Made by a program: the position numbers and the translations under genes | Shown: positions 26,516-35,788 of the stretch, in pieces | Numbering within the stretch: the stretch's first letter is position 1 | How the letters are laid out: each line of letters starts with the position of its first letter | The notes under the pieces: generated by a model | What the model saw: only the letters and a program-made list of their open reading frames with translations | Told to the model about the DNA's origin: nothing | Database searches by the model: none | Assembly: GCF_014397025.1 (NCBI RefSeq) | Contig: NZ_JACJUO010000001.1 | Span: 701,501-765,500, forward strand | Direction of reading: 5' to 3' | Source: Ochrobactrum sp. Marseille-Q0166 | GTDB taxonomy: Bacteria; Pseudomonadota; Alphaproteobacteria; Rhizobiales; Rhizobiaceae | DNA: 64,000 nt

Positions 26516-27043
26516 GTGATTAGCGAACAGGGACAGATGCCGGGCAATATGATCAGCCTCGCTGAACGCATGGTTTTCTCGGATTCCTTTAAGCCAATTT
26601 ACAGTGAAGGCATGGATATGGTTGAGGAAGCGGCGAGCTATCTTGACGGCGAGGGCCGTGAAGAAGCACGCAACCTCTCACGCGTTGCTGCTACCCTCTA
26701 TGCTGCCGAATCAATGCGCCTGACAACGCGCCTTATGCAGATTGCTTCATGGTTGCTGCTGCAGCGTGCAGCTCGCAACGGCGAGATGTCCCGCAAACAA
26801 ATTGAAGCAGAAAAAGCCAAGGTGCGTCTGGATACGCCATCCGCGGGCGATGTGGCGGCGGGTTGGAACGAGCTGCCACCTGCTTTCATAGATTTGATCG
26901 AACGGTCGCTCCGCCTTCAGGCGCGCGTTCGTCGGATGGATCGTAATGTGTATGGTGACGTTGTTTCGCTGCAATCTGCACCACACGGCAATCCGGTGTC
27001 TGATCAGATTGTGCTGCTCAAGACAGCTTTCGGCGCTTCCTAA
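26516..27043 (+). CDS. rcdA: RcdA (DUF1465) regulator of CtrA degradation
   Basis: 175 residues from a GTG at 26516 with AAGGTGGCAGAGAA before it. An internal ATG at 26549 (MISLAERMVFSDSF) is the other candidate start. The core ISLAERM, VEEAASYLDGEGREEARNLSRVAATLYAAESMRLT and WLLLQRAARNGEM match the three-helix RcdA/DUF1465 family, the adaptor that brings CtrA to ClpXP at the cell pole. A nine-codon leader frame (26490-26519) overlaps the GTG with its stop codon, which may couple translation. It is preceded by an exact CtrA box. Confidence 0.88.
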   Translation: MISEQGQMPGNMISLAERMVFSDSFKPIYSEGMDMVEEAASYLDGEGREEARNLSRVAATLYAAESMRLTTRLMQIASWLLLQRAARNGEMSRKQIEAEKAKVRLDTPSAGDVAAGWNELPPAFIDLIERSLRLQARVRRMDRNVYGDVVSLQSAPHGNPVSDQIVLLKTAFGAS

Positions 27044-27177
27044 GATTTCGCTTTTGATGGCCTGCAAATGGCTTCTCTTGTGCTTGCCTAGGCTCACGCA
27101 CCTTTAAGTACACTTCGTACGGTTCACAAAGAGCACTATTTGGGACGCATCCAAACTATAATCCGCGCAGGCGATCT

Positions 27178-27194
27178 GCATCATCTGATGCATA
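27178..27194. repeat. dyad upstream of ruvC
   Basis: TGCATCA, two bases, TGATGCA, ~65-80 bp upstream of the ruvC start. Candidate protein site of unknown owner. The rest of 27044-27255 shows nothing further. No clear alphaproteobacterial LexA site (GTTC-N7-GTTC) was found. Confidence 0.35.
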
Positions 27195-27255
27195 TGTTTC
27201 TCTTTTGTTCACATTTATGCTGTCAAGTGAACCCATCTGAGGATAGGGTTCATTT

Positions 27256-27777
27256 ATGAAAGAAACGATTCGCATCATTGGCATTGATCCGGGGCTCCGC
27301 CGTACTGGCTGGGGCATTGTCGAATCGCTTGGAAATTCCCTGCACTTTATCGGGTCGGGGACGGTGACGTCCAATGCCGAGATGGATCTCGCGTCACGGC
27401 TTTGCCAGTTGCACGAGGGACTTTCCAAGGTTCTGCATGATTTCATGCCGCAGGAAGCGGCGGTCGAGCATACCTTCGTCAACAAGGATGCGACCGCAAC
27501 GCTCAAGCTTGGTCAGGCGCGTGGCATTGCGCTTCTTGCTCCGGCTCAGGCTGGGCTTGCTGTTGCGGAATACGCGCCCAATGCGGTCAAGAAGGCGGTC
27601 ATCGGTGTTGGCCATGGCGAAAAGCAACAAATTCATATGATGGTGAAGGTTTTGATGCCGCGTGCAACGTTCGATACGAGCGATGCTGCCGATGCGCTCG
27701 CTATTGCCATTTGCCATGCACATCATCGACAAAGCATTGTCAGTGCGCGCAGAATGCAGGCTTTATTAGCAGGATAG
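27256..27777 (+). CDS. ruvC: Holliday junction resolvase RuvC
   Basis: 173 residues. RNase H-like fold with catalytic acids in [13 protein letters not shown] (Asp12), VEHTFVN and the C-terminal [16 protein letters not shown]. It cuts Holliday junctions symmetrically after RuvAB branch migration. The ATG is preceded by GAGGATAGGGTTC. It begins the ruvCAB-ybgC-tol run, with 7 bp to ruvA. Confidence 0.97.
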   Translation: MKETIRIIGIDPGLRRTGWGIVESLGNSLHFIGSGTVTSNAEMDLASRLCQLHEGLSKVLHDFMPQEAAVEHTFVNKDATATLKLGQARGIALLAPAQAGLAVAEYAPNAVKKAVIGVGHGEKQQIHMMVKVLMPRATFDTSDAADALAIAICHAHHRQSIVSARRMQALLAG

Positions 27778-27784
27778 GTATCAA

Positions 27785-28402
27785 ATGATCGGCAAGCTCA
27801 AGGGCGTGATCGATGAAATTGCTGACGATCATGCCGTGATCGATGTGCATGGCGTTGGCTATGTTGCTTTTTGTTCGGCTCGTACACTTGGTAATCTAGG
27901 CGGGGTAGGGGAAGCAGCGGTTCTGTTTATCGAGACCTATGTGCGCGAGGACATGATCCGCCTTTACGGTTTCGGGTCGCAGCTTGAACGCGAATGGTTC
28001 CGCCTGTTGCAGAATGTGCAGGGCGTGGGTGCCAAAGTAGCGCTTGCGGTGCTCGGAACACTGACGCCGTCGGAACTCGCCAATGCGATTGCTTTGAGAG
28101 ACATCGCGATGGTTTCGCGTGCGCCGGGCGTTGGCAAGAAAGTTGCCGAGCGCATCGTCACTGAGTTAAAGAACAAGGCGCCGGCTTTTGCTGGGGAAGC
28201 CAGTGGAACCATCGGGCTCAAACAGGAAATCGGCGCGGGCGCTGCTTCAGCACCGGTCAGCGATGCAGTTTCGGCGCTATCCAATCTTGGCTATTCACGC
28301 GATCAGGCGGCCAATGCGGTGGCCGCAGCTCTCAAGGAAGCCGGTGAAAGTGCTGATTCTGCCAAGCTCATTCGCCTTGGTTTGAAGGAGCTGTCGCGGT
28401 GA
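27785..28402 (+). CDS. ruvA: Holliday junction branch migration protein RuvA
   Basis: 205 residues: an OB-fold ([26 protein letters not shown] region), two HhH motifs ([20 protein letters not shown] and [19 protein letters not shown]), a flexible linker, and the C-terminal RuvB-binding domain ([19 protein letters not shown]). It tetramerises on the four-way junction and loads RuvB. It is 7 bp after ruvC. Confidence 0.97.
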   Translation: MIGKLKGVIDEIADDHAVIDVHGVGYVAFCSARTLGNLGGVGEAAVLFIETYVREDMIRLYGFGSQLEREWFRLLQNVQGVGAKVALAVLGTLTPSELANAIALRDIAMVSRAPGVGKKVAERIVTELKNKAPAFAGEASGTIGLKQEIGAGAASAPVSDAVSALSNLGYSRDQAANAVAAALKEAGESADSAKLIRLGLKELSR

Positions 28403-28442
28403 GATACTTGTCTGAGATAAGTGTTCATGCGAGAGGACTGGC

Positions 28443-29486
28443 ATGAGTGACCGCAACCCATTGATCAACGCTGACCTGCGCAGTGAAGACGCCGACACAA
28501 CTTTACGTCCTCAAACGCTGGACGATTTTGTGGGCCAGGCAGCTGCACGCGCCAATCTTAAAGTGTTTATCGAAGCTGCAAAGGTACGCGGCGAAGCACT
28601 CGATCATGTACTTTTCGTCGGCCCTCCGGGACTGGGAAAAACCACGCTCGCGCAGATCATGGCCAAGGAGCTTGGTGTCAATTTCCGCTCGACATCTGGT
28701 CCGGTGATTGCCAAAGCGGGTGATCTCGCCGCACTTCTGACCAATCTCGAAGATCGCGATGTGTTGTTTATCGACGAGATTCATCGTCTCAGCCCTGCTG
28801 TCGAAGAAATACTCTATCCGGCGATGGAAGATTTTCAGCTTGATCTTATCATTGGTGAAGGTCCGGCAGCGCGTTCGGTGAAGATCGATCTTGCAAAATT
28901 TACGCTGGTTGCGGCAACGACGCGTCTTGGACTGCTGACGACGCCTTTACGTGATCGCTTCGGTATTCCGACGCGGCTCAATTTCTACACGGTCGAAGAG
29001 CTTGAATATATTGTGCGCCGTGGTGCGCGGATCATGCAGATGGGGATTTCGCCGGATGGTGCGCTGGAAGTCGCACGCCGTTCACGTGGGACACCGCGAA
29101 TTGCGGGACGTCTGTTACGCCGTGTGCGCGATTTTGCGTTGGTGGCCGGTGCCGATGTCATCGACAGCAAGATTGCCGATGAAGCGCTTTCGCGGCTTGA
29201 AGTCGATAATCGCGGGTTCGATCAGCTTGACCGCCGCTATCTCGATATGATCGCACGCAATTTTGGCGGAGGCCCTGTGGGTATCGAAACCATTGCAGCC
29301 GGTTTGTCTGAACCGCGTGATGCGATTGAAGACATTATTGAACCTTATATGATCCAACAGGGGTTTTTGCAGCGTACACCACGCGGGCGGGTTCTGACCA
29401 ATCTTGCCTGGCAACATCTGGGGCTTGCTGCGCCCGCTGAGGCCGCGCAGCAATCGCAGTTTGGCCTATTTATGGAAGACGAATAG
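28443..29486 (+). CDS. ruvB: Holliday junction branch migration helicase RuvB
   Basis: 347 residues, AAA+ ATPase. Walker [10 protein letters not shown] (~60-68), Walker [10 protein letters not shown], sensor/arginine region [12 protein letters not shown] and the C-terminal winged helix ([32 protein letters not shown]). It drives branch migration as a hexameric ring with RuvA. It is followed 2 bp later by ybgC, so repair and envelope genes are cotranscribed here. Confidence 0.97.
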   Translation: MSDRNPLINADLRSEDADTTLRPQTLDDFVGQAAARANLKVFIEAAKVRGEALDHVLFVGPPGLGKTTLAQIMAKELGVNFRSTSGPVIAKAGDLAALLTNLEDRDVLFIDEIHRLSPAVEEILYPAMEDFQLDLIIGEGPAARSVKIDLAKFTLVAATTRLGLLTTPLRDRFGIPTRLNFYTVEELEYIVRRGARIMQMGISPDGALEVARRSRGTPRIAGRLLRRVRDFALVAGADVIDSKIADEALSRLEVDNRGFDQLDRRYLDMIARNFGGGPVGIETIAAGLSEPRDAIEDIIEPYMIQQGFLQRTPRGRVLTNLAWQHLGLAAPAEAAQQSQFGLFMEDE

Positions 29487-29488
29487 TT

Positions 29489-29938
29489 ATGGATCATGCG
29501 CAGGTTGCGGGCGAACTGAAAAACGGGACACATCATCTCTATGCCCGTATCTATTATGCTGATACGGATTTTTCGGGCTTCGTCTATCACGGTCGCTATC
29601 TCGAATTTTATGAGCGTGGCCGCACCGACTTCTTACGCCTTCAGGATGTTCACCATATTGAGCTTGCAGAAGGTTCGCTTGGCGAGGAAATGGTCTGGGT
29701 CGTTCGTCGCATGGAAATCGACTACAAGTCGCCTGCAAAAATGGACGATCTAATTCTGATCGAAACACGTGTCAGCGAAATCCGGGGTGCACGCGTGATC
29801 ATGGCGCAGAAGATCACGTGTGATGGACGATTGCTGTCAGAAGCCAAGGTCGAGGCCGTGATGATTACCAAGCAAGGCCAGCCACGCCGGATACCCGACG
29901 AATGGCGTGAAGCTTTTACGAAGGCTGAAGATGAGTGA
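29489..29938 (+). CDS. ybgC: Tol-Pal-associated acyl-CoA thioesterase YbgC
   Basis: 149 residues, hot-dog fold. The active-site motif YYADTDFSGFVYHGRYLEFYERGRTDFLR has the conserved Asp of 4HBT/YbgC thioesterases. It hydrolyses acyl-CoA in the cytosol and is regularly found beside tolQ. It overlaps the next gene by 8 bp at ATGAGTGA and is therefore coupled to the PGA-hydrolase-like gene. Confidence 0.93.
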   Translation: MDHAQVAGELKNGTHHLYARIYYADTDFSGFVYHGRYLEFYERGRTDFLRLQDVHHIELAEGSLGEEMVWVVRRMEIDYKSPAKMDDLILIETRVSEIRGARVIMAQKITCDGRLLSEAKVEAVMITKQGQPRRIPDEWREAFTKAEDE

Positions 29939-30560
29939 CCGTTTCCACTCTTTTGACGAGCTTTGCGATGTCTATATCGAGGGGACTGATTTTGCGGTTG
30001 TAACCCGCTTTGTTGCAGGTTCGGAAATTGTCATCCTCGCCCCGCATGGTGGTACAATCGAATATCAGACGACGGAACTCGCAGATGCAATTGCGGGTGG
30101 AAAATATAGTTTTTATTCGTTTATTGGTCTGCTTGATCGCAAGCGGGCAAGAGATCTTCACATAACATCGCACCGTTTTTTTGAAGTGAGGATGGATGAT
30201 CTGCTTTCCCGTTCCAGATATGCCCTCGCCATTCATGGCCGAAAAGACGTGCAGGACTTGAATGGTATTGGTCAGGTGGACGACAAGGACACGATTTATC
30301 TCGGTGGATTGGATACGAGGTTCACTGAGCTTCTTGACGACGAACTGAGAGGTGCAGGATTTTCCACACGTGTGTCCGGTCATGCATTTCCTGCTCGCAA
30401 TCCCGTCAATCTATGCAATCGCTGTCAGTCGGGCCGGGGCGCCCAGCTTGAACTGCCATTATCGCTTCGCCATGCATTTGCGAATTCCGCGTCAATGACG
30501 TCCCAATTTGTTGCTGCAACGCAAAAAGCCATAATTCGTCGCATTGGAAGCAAACAGTAA
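29931..30560 (+). CDS. poly-gamma-glutamate hydrolase-like protein (PghP/DUF867 family)
   Basis: 209 residues from the ATG at 29931 inside the end of ybgC. The N-terminal FAVVTRFVAGSEIVILAPHGG with His39, GTIEYQTTELADAI, and LHITSHRFFE (His77, His81) match the zinc-dependent PghP/YmaC fold, found in phages and scattered bacteria. Such enzymes cleave poly-gamma-glutamate. The substrate here is unproven; PGA is not known in this group, so another gamma-linked or amidase-type bond is possible. No signal peptide, so cytosolic. It lies between ybgC and tolQ, an unusual place, in a lower-GC stretch than its neighbours, which suggests transfer. Confidence 0.72.
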   Translation: MSDRFHSFDELCDVYIEGTDFAVVTRFVAGSEIVILAPHGGTIEYQTTELADAIAGGKYSFYSFIGLLDRKRARDLHITSHRFFEVRMDDLLSRSRYALAIHGRKDVQDLNGIGQVDDKDTIYLGGLDTRFTELLDDELRGAGFSTRVSGHAFPARNPVNLCNRCQSGRGAQLELPLSLRHAFANSASMTSQFVAATQKAIIRRIGSKQ

Positions 30561-30779
30561 TTCTTTGTGCTTATTGATCATTTGCACATTAAGAGTAACT
30601 GAACTTTAACCATAATAATCCATTAATCATGGTGATGGAATCGGTTGAGAGGTTGGTTGTTAAGCAATGCCTTCCTTTCACCAAAATTAACCATGAAAAG
30701 CGCTGTGAGGATTTAAAGTTGAAATCCGGTTATGGCGGTGGGGCGTTCGGAAGCGAACGTTTTTCGAATAATTTGCGAT

Positions 30780-30802
30780 GCCGCCCGGTCATGATGCCGG
30801 GC
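30780..30802 (+). repeat. hairpin in the tolQ leader
   Basis: CGCCCGG, loop TCATGATG, CCGGGCG, then TTTGG, about 25 bp before the tolQ start. A weak terminator or leader hairpin. The 30561-30827 interval also has two TTAACCAT half sites but no full CtrA box. Confidence 0.45.
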
Positions 30803-30827
30803 GTTTGGATTCGAGGACGGTAGATCG

Positions 30828-31538
30828 ATGGAAAATGTTGCGCTCGCGGCCCCAGCCGCCGATATTACCCTCTGGGGCCTGTTTATGCATGCGGGCTGGG
30901 TGGTTAAGCTGGTGATGCTTGGCCTTATAGGTGCATCGGTCTGGACCTGGGCAATCATCGTGGACAAGATTGTTTCTTATGGCCGCGCCCGTCGTGCGAT
31001 TGATCGATTTGAACAGGCCTTCTGGTCAGGACAATCTTTGGAAGAACTCTACCGCACACTCAATGAGCGACGCACCACGGGCATGGCGTCCATTTTCATT
31101 GCTGCGATGCGCGAATGGAAAAAGTCGTTTGAGAAAGGTGCGCGCTCGCCAATTGGCTTGCAGATGCGTATCGACAAGGCGATGGATGTGGCTCTGGCCC
31201 GTGAAGGCGAAAAACTCGATTCCCGCCTTGGCTTCCTTGCAACAACCGGGTCCGCGGCGCCTTTCGTTGGTCTGTTTGGTACGGTTGTCGGCATTATGAC
31301 ATCGTTCCAGGCTATTGCAGCATCCAAGAATACCAGTCTTGCTGTTGTGGCACCTGGTATTGCGGAAGCGCTTCTGGCGACTGCGATTGGTCTGCTCGCT
31401 GCTATCCCTGCGGTTATCGCTTACAACAAGCTTTCTGCCGATGCGGGCAAGATCAGCGGGCGTCTTGAAGGTTTTGCGGATGAGTTCTCCGCCATACTGT
31501 CGCGCCAAATTGATGAGAAGTTGACGCCGCGCAACTAA
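30828..31538 (+). CDS. tolQ: Tol-Pal system proton channel subunit TolQ
   Basis: 236 residues with three membrane helices (about 20-42, 138-160 and 178-200). The MotA/TolQ/ExbB segment (FLATTGSAAPFVGLFGTVVGIMTSF, APGIAEALLATAIGLLAAIPAVIAYN) is complete. With TolR it forms the inner membrane motor that uses proton motive force to energise TolA and constrict the outer membrane at division. First gene of tolQRAB. Confidence 0.96.
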   Translation: MENVALAAPAADITLWGLFMHAGWVVKLVMLGLIGASVWTWAIIVDKIVSYGRARRAIDRFEQAFWSGQSLEELYRTLNERRTTGMASIFIAAMREWKKSFEKGARSPIGLQMRIDKAMDVALAREGEKLDSRLGFLATTGSAAPFVGLFGTVVGIMTSFQAIAASKNTSLAVVAPGIAEALLATAIGLLAAIPAVIAYNKLSADAGKISGRLEGFADEFSAILSRQIDEKLTPRN

Positions 31539-31584
31539 ACGCGTTCCAACCTCTAAGCGAAATCGAGCCTTCGGGAATATTCAA

Positions 31585-32037
31585 ATGGGCATGTCAGTTG
31601 GAAACCAGGGAATGCAGTCGGGTGGTCGCCGCAGGCGCGGCCGCAAGAAGGCATTGATGAGCGAAATCAACGTTACGCCCTTTGTGGACGTGATGCTGGT
31701 GCTGTTGATCATCTTCATGGTTTCTGCCCCACTTCTGACAGTTGGCGTGCCGATTGATCTGCCGGATACGCAGGCGAAGGCGATGAATGCAGATACGCAA
31801 CCGATCACTGTTTCGGTCAATAACGAAGGTCGGATTTTTATTCAGGAAACCGAAATTCCGATTGATGAGGTCGTTCCAAAGCTCCAGGCTATTGCCAAGA
31901 CCGGTTATGAGGAGCGTATTTTCGTACGTGGTGACAAGGCTGCCGATTATGGCACTGTCATGAAGGTCATGGCTCGCATTTCCGCCGCCGGTTTTAAGAA
32001 TATCGGCCTTGTTACACTCCAGGAGCAGGATAGCTGA
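31585..32037 (+). CDS. tolR: Tol-Pal system protein TolR
   Basis: 150 residues. Basic N-terminus ([33 protein letters not shown]) with one helix carrying the conserved Asp ([12 protein letters not shown]), then a periplasmic domain ([24 protein letters not shown]). It is the proton-conducting partner of TolQ. The stop is 8 bp before the tolA start. Confidence 0.95.
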   Translation: MGMSVGNQGMQSGGRRRRGRKKALMSEINVTPFVDVMLVLLIIFMVSAPLLTVGVPIDLPDTQAKAMNADTQPITVSVNNEGRIFIQETEIPIDEVVPKLQAIAKTGYEERIFVRGDKAADYGTVMKVMARISAAGFKNIGLVTLQEQDS

Positions 32038-32044
32038 CGGCATC

Positions 32045-33115
32045 ATGAAGGCTGGCCTGACATCTTCAGTTGCACTCCATGCCGTGGCGGTTGCGCTGGC
32101 AGTGGTTTCGTTCTCCTCGCCGAAGGCTTTCGACGTGCAGGATTCGGAGTCATTTCCGGTCGATATCGTTCCGATTGAATCGATTACTCAAATTCAGCAG
32201 GGCGACAAAAAGGCGCCGATGAAAGAGAAGTCGGCCCCGATACCGACGACAAAACCACAGACAGTGCCGGACGCGCAGGAGTTTGGTGATCAGAATGTTG
32301 ATAGCCAGACACCGCCGACCCCTGATACCAAAGCAAAGCCGCTTGAGGCAGCTCAGGAACCAAAAGCGCAGCCGGAACCGGTAAAAGAGCCAGTACCAAA
32401 GCCTGATCCGAAACCGGAGCCCAAGCCGCAGGAAAAACCGACGCCGGTTCCGGCGACGGAAGTGCAGACCAAGCCGGAACAAAAGCAGGAAGTGAAACCT
32501 GATCCGGTTGCAGAAGCGATTGAGAAGCAGGCTGAAGCGCCTGATCAAACCACGCCGAAGCTGCCTGATAATGTTCCTGCACCACAGCAAAAGCCAAAGC
32601 CTCCGCAGGCGCAGACGGCCAAAACGCCAGACCGCAAGCCCGTGGACGAGAAGAAGCCAACGCAATCGGCATCACAGACTTCGCAGTCGAAGAATGATGC
32701 TATTGCTGATGAAGTGGCAGCCCTTCTTAACAAGCAGAAGGCATCGGGCGGTGGGGCAAAGCGCTCGACCGATCAGGCATCGCTGGGTGGCAAAAAGAAT
32801 ACAGGCGGTTCAAAACTGAGCCAGAATGAAATGGATGCGCTTCGTGGAGCCATCTCAAAATGCTGGAATGTCCCAGCCGGTGTTGCGGATGCGCCCGGTC
32901 TTGTCGTGACCGTCAAGATGCATCTCAATCAAGATGGTTCCATTCAGGGTTCGCCTGAGGTGACCTCTGGCGGTGGTGCCGATGGTGTGGGCAGAGCGGC
33001 AGCTGAAAGTGCGCGACGCGCTGTGGCACGCTGTGCACCTTATAACCTGCCAGCAGACAAATATGACTCATGGTCGGAAGTGATCGTCAACTTCGACCCA
33101 AGTGAAATGTTCTGA
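32045..33115 (+). CDS. tolA: Tol-Pal system protein TolA (energy transducer)
   Basis: 356 residues from the ATG at 32045. One N-terminal helix (LTSSVALHAVAVALAVVSF). A long Pro/Lys/Glu/Gln-rich stretch (about 55-225, PEPVKEPVPKPDPKPEPKP and similar) spans the periplasm instead of the Ala-rich helix of enterobacteria. The C-terminal TonB-like domain begins near LSQNEMDALRGAISKCWNVP, with the Cys pair (KCWN, RCAPYN) found in TolA C-domains. It links the TolQR motor to TolB-Pal. Confidence 0.9.
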   Translation: MKAGLTSSVALHAVAVALAVVSFSSPKAFDVQDSESFPVDIVPIESITQIQQGDKKAPMKEKSAPIPTTKPQTVPDAQEFGDQNVDSQTPPTPDTKAKPLEAAQEPKAQPEPVKEPVPKPDPKPEPKPQEKPTPVPATEVQTKPEQKQEVKPDPVAEAIEKQAEAPDQTTPKLPDNVPAPQQKPKPPQAQTAKTPDRKPVDEKKPTQSASQTSQSKNDAIADEVAALLNKQKASGGGAKRSTDQASLGGKKNTGGSKLSQNEMDALRGAISKCWNVPAGVADAPGLVVTVKMHLNQDGSIQGSPEVTSGGGADGVGRAAAESARRAVARCAPYNLPADKYDSWSEVIVNFDPSEMF

Positions 33116-33171
33116 TCAGCATGGCTGGTCGCTCCTAACGAATGCCAAGGACAAAAGAGGTCCCAGAAGAT

Positions 33172-34503
33172 ATGAAAATAGGCATCATGAAAACAAAGAT
33201 CCGCGCAGCCTTATCGGCTTTTGCCTGTGTGATCGCTGCAAGTTTTGTTTCCACCATGCCGGCGCATGCGGTCGTGGAAATCAATATTAACAAGGGTGTG
33301 GTCGAGCCTTTGCCGATTGCTGTCACCGACTTCCTTTCAGGTGATCAGCTCGGCGCGAACATCACCTCGGTCATTGCAGCCGACCTTGAGCGGTCAGGTC
33401 TTTTTGCGCCGATCAACAAGGGTGCATTCATCGAGAAAATTTCTAATCCCGATGCTGCGCCTCGCTTTGAAGACTGGAAAGTCATCAATGCGCAAGCGCT
33501 CGTGACAGGTCGCATCACCAAGCAACCTGACGGTCGTTTGAAAGCTGAGTTTCGCCTCTGGGACACATTTGGTGGACAACAGCTTATTGGTCAGCAGTTT
33601 TTCACCACGCCCGACAACTGGCGTCGCGTCGCCCATATCATTGCCGATGCGATCTATGAGCGTCTGACAGGTGAAAAAGGCTATTTCGATACCCGCGTTG
33701 TTTTCGTTGACGAATCCGGTCCTGCTCAGAAGCGTGTCAAGCGTTTGGCTATCATGGATCAGGATGGCGCCAATATTCGTTATCTTTCCGATGGACGCTC
33801 TATCTCGCTGACGCCACGCTTCTCACCGAACCGCCAGGAAGTGACGTACATGTCGTTTGAAGGGGGGCAGCCGCGTGTCTATCTGTTGCAGCTTGAAACT
33901 GGACAGCGTGAACTGGTCGGCAATTTCCCCGGAATGACAATTGCACCGCGCTTTTCGCCCGATGGCCAGAAGGTTGTGATGAGCCTCCTTCAGGACGACG
34001 GCAGTGCAAATATCTACACGATGGACCTGCGTAATCGCACGACGACCCGTCTGACAAACAGTCAGGCTATCGATACCAGTGCGTCTTATTCGCCCGATGG
34101 TTCGCAGATCGTTTTCGCGTCTGATCGCGGGGGACGTCCACAGCTTTACGTGATGGGGGCTGACGGCTCCAATCCGCGTCGCATTTCGTCAGGTGATGGC
34201 AGCTATTCGACTCCGGTTTGGTCGCCACGCGGTGATCTCATCGCCTTCACCAAGCAGTCGCAAGGCCAGTTCTCCATTGGTGTTATGAAAACCGATGGTA
34301 CGGGTGAACGCCTTCTGACTTCTGGTTTCCACAATGAAGGCCCGACCTGGGCACCAAATGGTCGTGTTCTGATGTTCTTCCGCAAAGCATCGGGTGCTGC
34401 TGGTCCAAAGCTTTTCAGCATAGATTTGACCGGTCGCAACGAGCGTCAGATTCAGACACCGAACTTCGGTTCTGATCCGGCCTGGTCGCCATTGCTCGAG
34501 TAG
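33172..34503 (+). CDS. tolB: Tol-Pal system periplasmic beta-propeller TolB
   Basis: 443 residues from the ATG at 33172 (alternatives at 33142 and 33187). Signal peptide ends near STMPAHA. The N-terminal alpha/beta domain ([39 protein letters not shown]) and the six-bladed propeller with repeated [25 protein letters not shown] and [11 protein letters not shown] units are typical. TolB shuttles between TolA and Pal. It is the last gene of the operon before the terminator. Confidence 0.95.
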   Translation: MKIGIMKTKIRAALSAFACVIAASFVSTMPAHAVVEININKGVVEPLPIAVTDFLSGDQLGANITSVIAADLERSGLFAPINKGAFIEKISNPDAAPRFEDWKVINAQALVTGRITKQPDGRLKAEFRLWDTFGGQQLIGQQFFTTPDNWRRVAHIIADAIYERLTGEKGYFDTRVVFVDESGPAQKRVKRLAIMDQDGANIRYLSDGRSISLTPRFSPNRQEVTYMSFEGGQPRVYLLQLETGQRELVGNFPGMTIAPRFSPDGQKVVMSLLQDDGSANIYTMDLRNRTTTRLTNSQAIDTSASYSPDGSQIVFASDRGGRPQLYVMGADGSNPRRISSGDGSYSTPVWSPRGDLIAFTKQSQGQFSIGVMKTDGTGERLLTSGFHNEGPTWAPNGRVLMFFRKASGAAGPKLFSIDLTGRNERQIQTPNFGSDPAWSPLLE

Positions 34504-34527
34504 CTTGCTTGGTGGATTTCATGATTG

Positions 34528-34555
34528 AAGGCGCGAAATCTCGGTTTCGCGCCTT
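34528..34555 (+). terminator. intrinsic terminator of tolQRAB
   Basis: AAGGCGCGAAA, loop TCTCGG, TTTCGCGCCTT, then TTTCG. It separates tolB from pal, which therefore needs its own promoter in 34556-34765. Confidence 0.88.
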
Positions 34556-34765
34556 TTTCGTGGCAAAATGCCACAATTATAGCGTGAAAGCCGTGTTTCT
34601 GCCGCATTTAACTATCAAGTGCTAGAAACAGAATTGCTTCCGGATAAAAACCGGTTTGCATATGGTCGCAAGAAATTATTAACCATACTTCTTGAGCCTG
34701 TTTTAACCTAGATATGATTATTGGTTGGTTACGCAGGAACATCAAATCTTAAGGAGCTCCGGCCC

Positions 34766-35275
34766 ATGCGCCGTATCCAGTCGATTGCACGTAGCCCGAT
34801 CGCTATTGCCCTTTTCATGTCGCTCGCCGTTGTTGGTTGTGCGTCCAAGAAGAATAACCTCCCAAACAATGCCGGTGATCTTGGTCTGGCTGGTGGCGCT
34901 GCTACGCCCGGCTCTGCTCAGGATTTCACGGTGAATGTTGGTGACCGCATCCTCTTCGATCTCGATTCGTCGCTGATCCGCGCTGATGCGCAGCAGACGC
35001 TTTCGAAGCAGGCTCAATGGCTACAGCGTTATCCGCAGTATTCGATCACTGTTGAAGGTCATGCCGACGAACGTGGTACCCGTGAGTACAACCTGGCTCT
35101 TGGTCAGCGTCGTGCTGCTGCAACGCGTGACTTCCTTGCAGCGCGTGGCGTTCCAACCAGCCGTATGCGTACCGTTTCTTATGGTAATGAGCGTCCTATT
35201 GCTGTTTGCGATAACAACTCTTGCTGGTCGCAGAATCGTCGCGCGGTTACCGTCCTCAATGGTGCTGGCAGCTAA
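34766..35275 (+). CDS. pal: peptidoglycan-associated lipoprotein Pal (Omp16 type)
   Basis: 169 residues from the ATG at 34766, preceded by AAGGAGCTCCGGCCC. The lipobox LAVVGC puts the lipidated cysteine at 25. The mature protein is short-linkered with an OmpA-like domain (FDLDSSLIRADAQQTL, VEGHADERGTREYNLALGQRRA), binding meso-DAP of peptidoglycan. This is the Omp16 antigen of Brucella-type organisms. Regulated apart from tolQRAB. Confidence 0.95.
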   Translation: MRRIQSIARSPIAIALFMSLAVVGCASKKNNLPNNAGDLGLAGGAATPGSAQDFTVNVGDRILFDLDSSLIRADAQQTLSKQAQWLQRYPQYSITVEGHADERGTREYNLALGQRRAAATRDFLAARGVPTSRMRTVSYGNERPIAVCDNNSCWSQNRRAVTVLNGAGS

Positions 35276-35304
35276 TTTTTAGGAAATCGTCCGAACCTAA
35301 TCAG

Positions 35305-35332
35305 AAAAAAGCGGCCCTAGGGTCGCTTTTTT
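35305..35332 (+). terminator. intrinsic terminator of pal
   Basis: AAAAAAGCGGCC, loop CTAG, GGTCGCTTTTTT with one G-T wobble. Confidence 0.85.
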
Positions 35333-35411
35333 TGTTTGAGAACGGAGCAATCAATCTCTTTGACAAATTTTAGCCGAACTCACCACTACATAATTCCTCA
35401 AAATCGAAAGA

Positions 35412-35514
35412 GTTTAGCGCGCGTTTCGATCTGACTGTTTTAGGTCGGCGCTCTAGCTTTTTGTTTTGTCGCGCATCTTTTTCCGAAAACCGTTTCACAC
35501 TTTTCGGGATGTAT
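35412..35514. repeat. palindromic intergenic element, family B, copy in the pal-cpoB gap
   Basis: Blocks CGCGTTTCGATCTGAC, TAGGTCGGCG, GTCGCGCATC and CTTTTCGGGATG are shared with 53923-54069. The core CCGAAAACCG/CTTTTCGG forms a hairpin also seen at 21934-21977. The surrounding 35333-35788 stretch holds this element and the dyad at 35548-35589 and otherwise shows no gene. Confidence 0.75.
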
Positions 35515-35547
35515 TCTAAGGCCGGATTATATAGTAAAATTAAAAAG

Positions 35548-35589
35548 TTAGAGCATGCTCCAAGTGCCATGAGGCGAATGATGCTCTAA
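35548..35589. repeat. 9-bp inverted repeat upstream of cpoB
   Basis: TTAGAGCAT at 35548-35556 and ATGCTCTAA at 35581-35589. Likely a further mosaic-repeat arm or a leader hairpin. Confidence 0.5.
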
Positions 35590-35788
35590 TGTTACAGGGA
35601 AAGCATCTTTGCTTTTTATCGTTTTTCTCTAAAAGCTGAGAAGATCGCGAAAAATCAGGTGTTCAGAAAATGTTCAGGCATCATGTCTGATTGTTTATTC
35701 AGACCCTGGTGGTTGTGATTTATAGTTTCAGGGCACCGTCATTTTTCGACAAATGAACGATAGGGGCAAAAAGGGAATGAGGAAACCA

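Noticed and set aside
27044..27255. SOS (LexA) box before ruvC
   Set aside because: The nearest candidate (GTTC-N7-GCAC) misses two of four bases in the second half of GTTC-N7-GTTC.
30590..30720. CtrA box upstream of tolQ
   Set aside because: TTAACCAT half sites are present, but no TTAA-N7-TTAA spacing.
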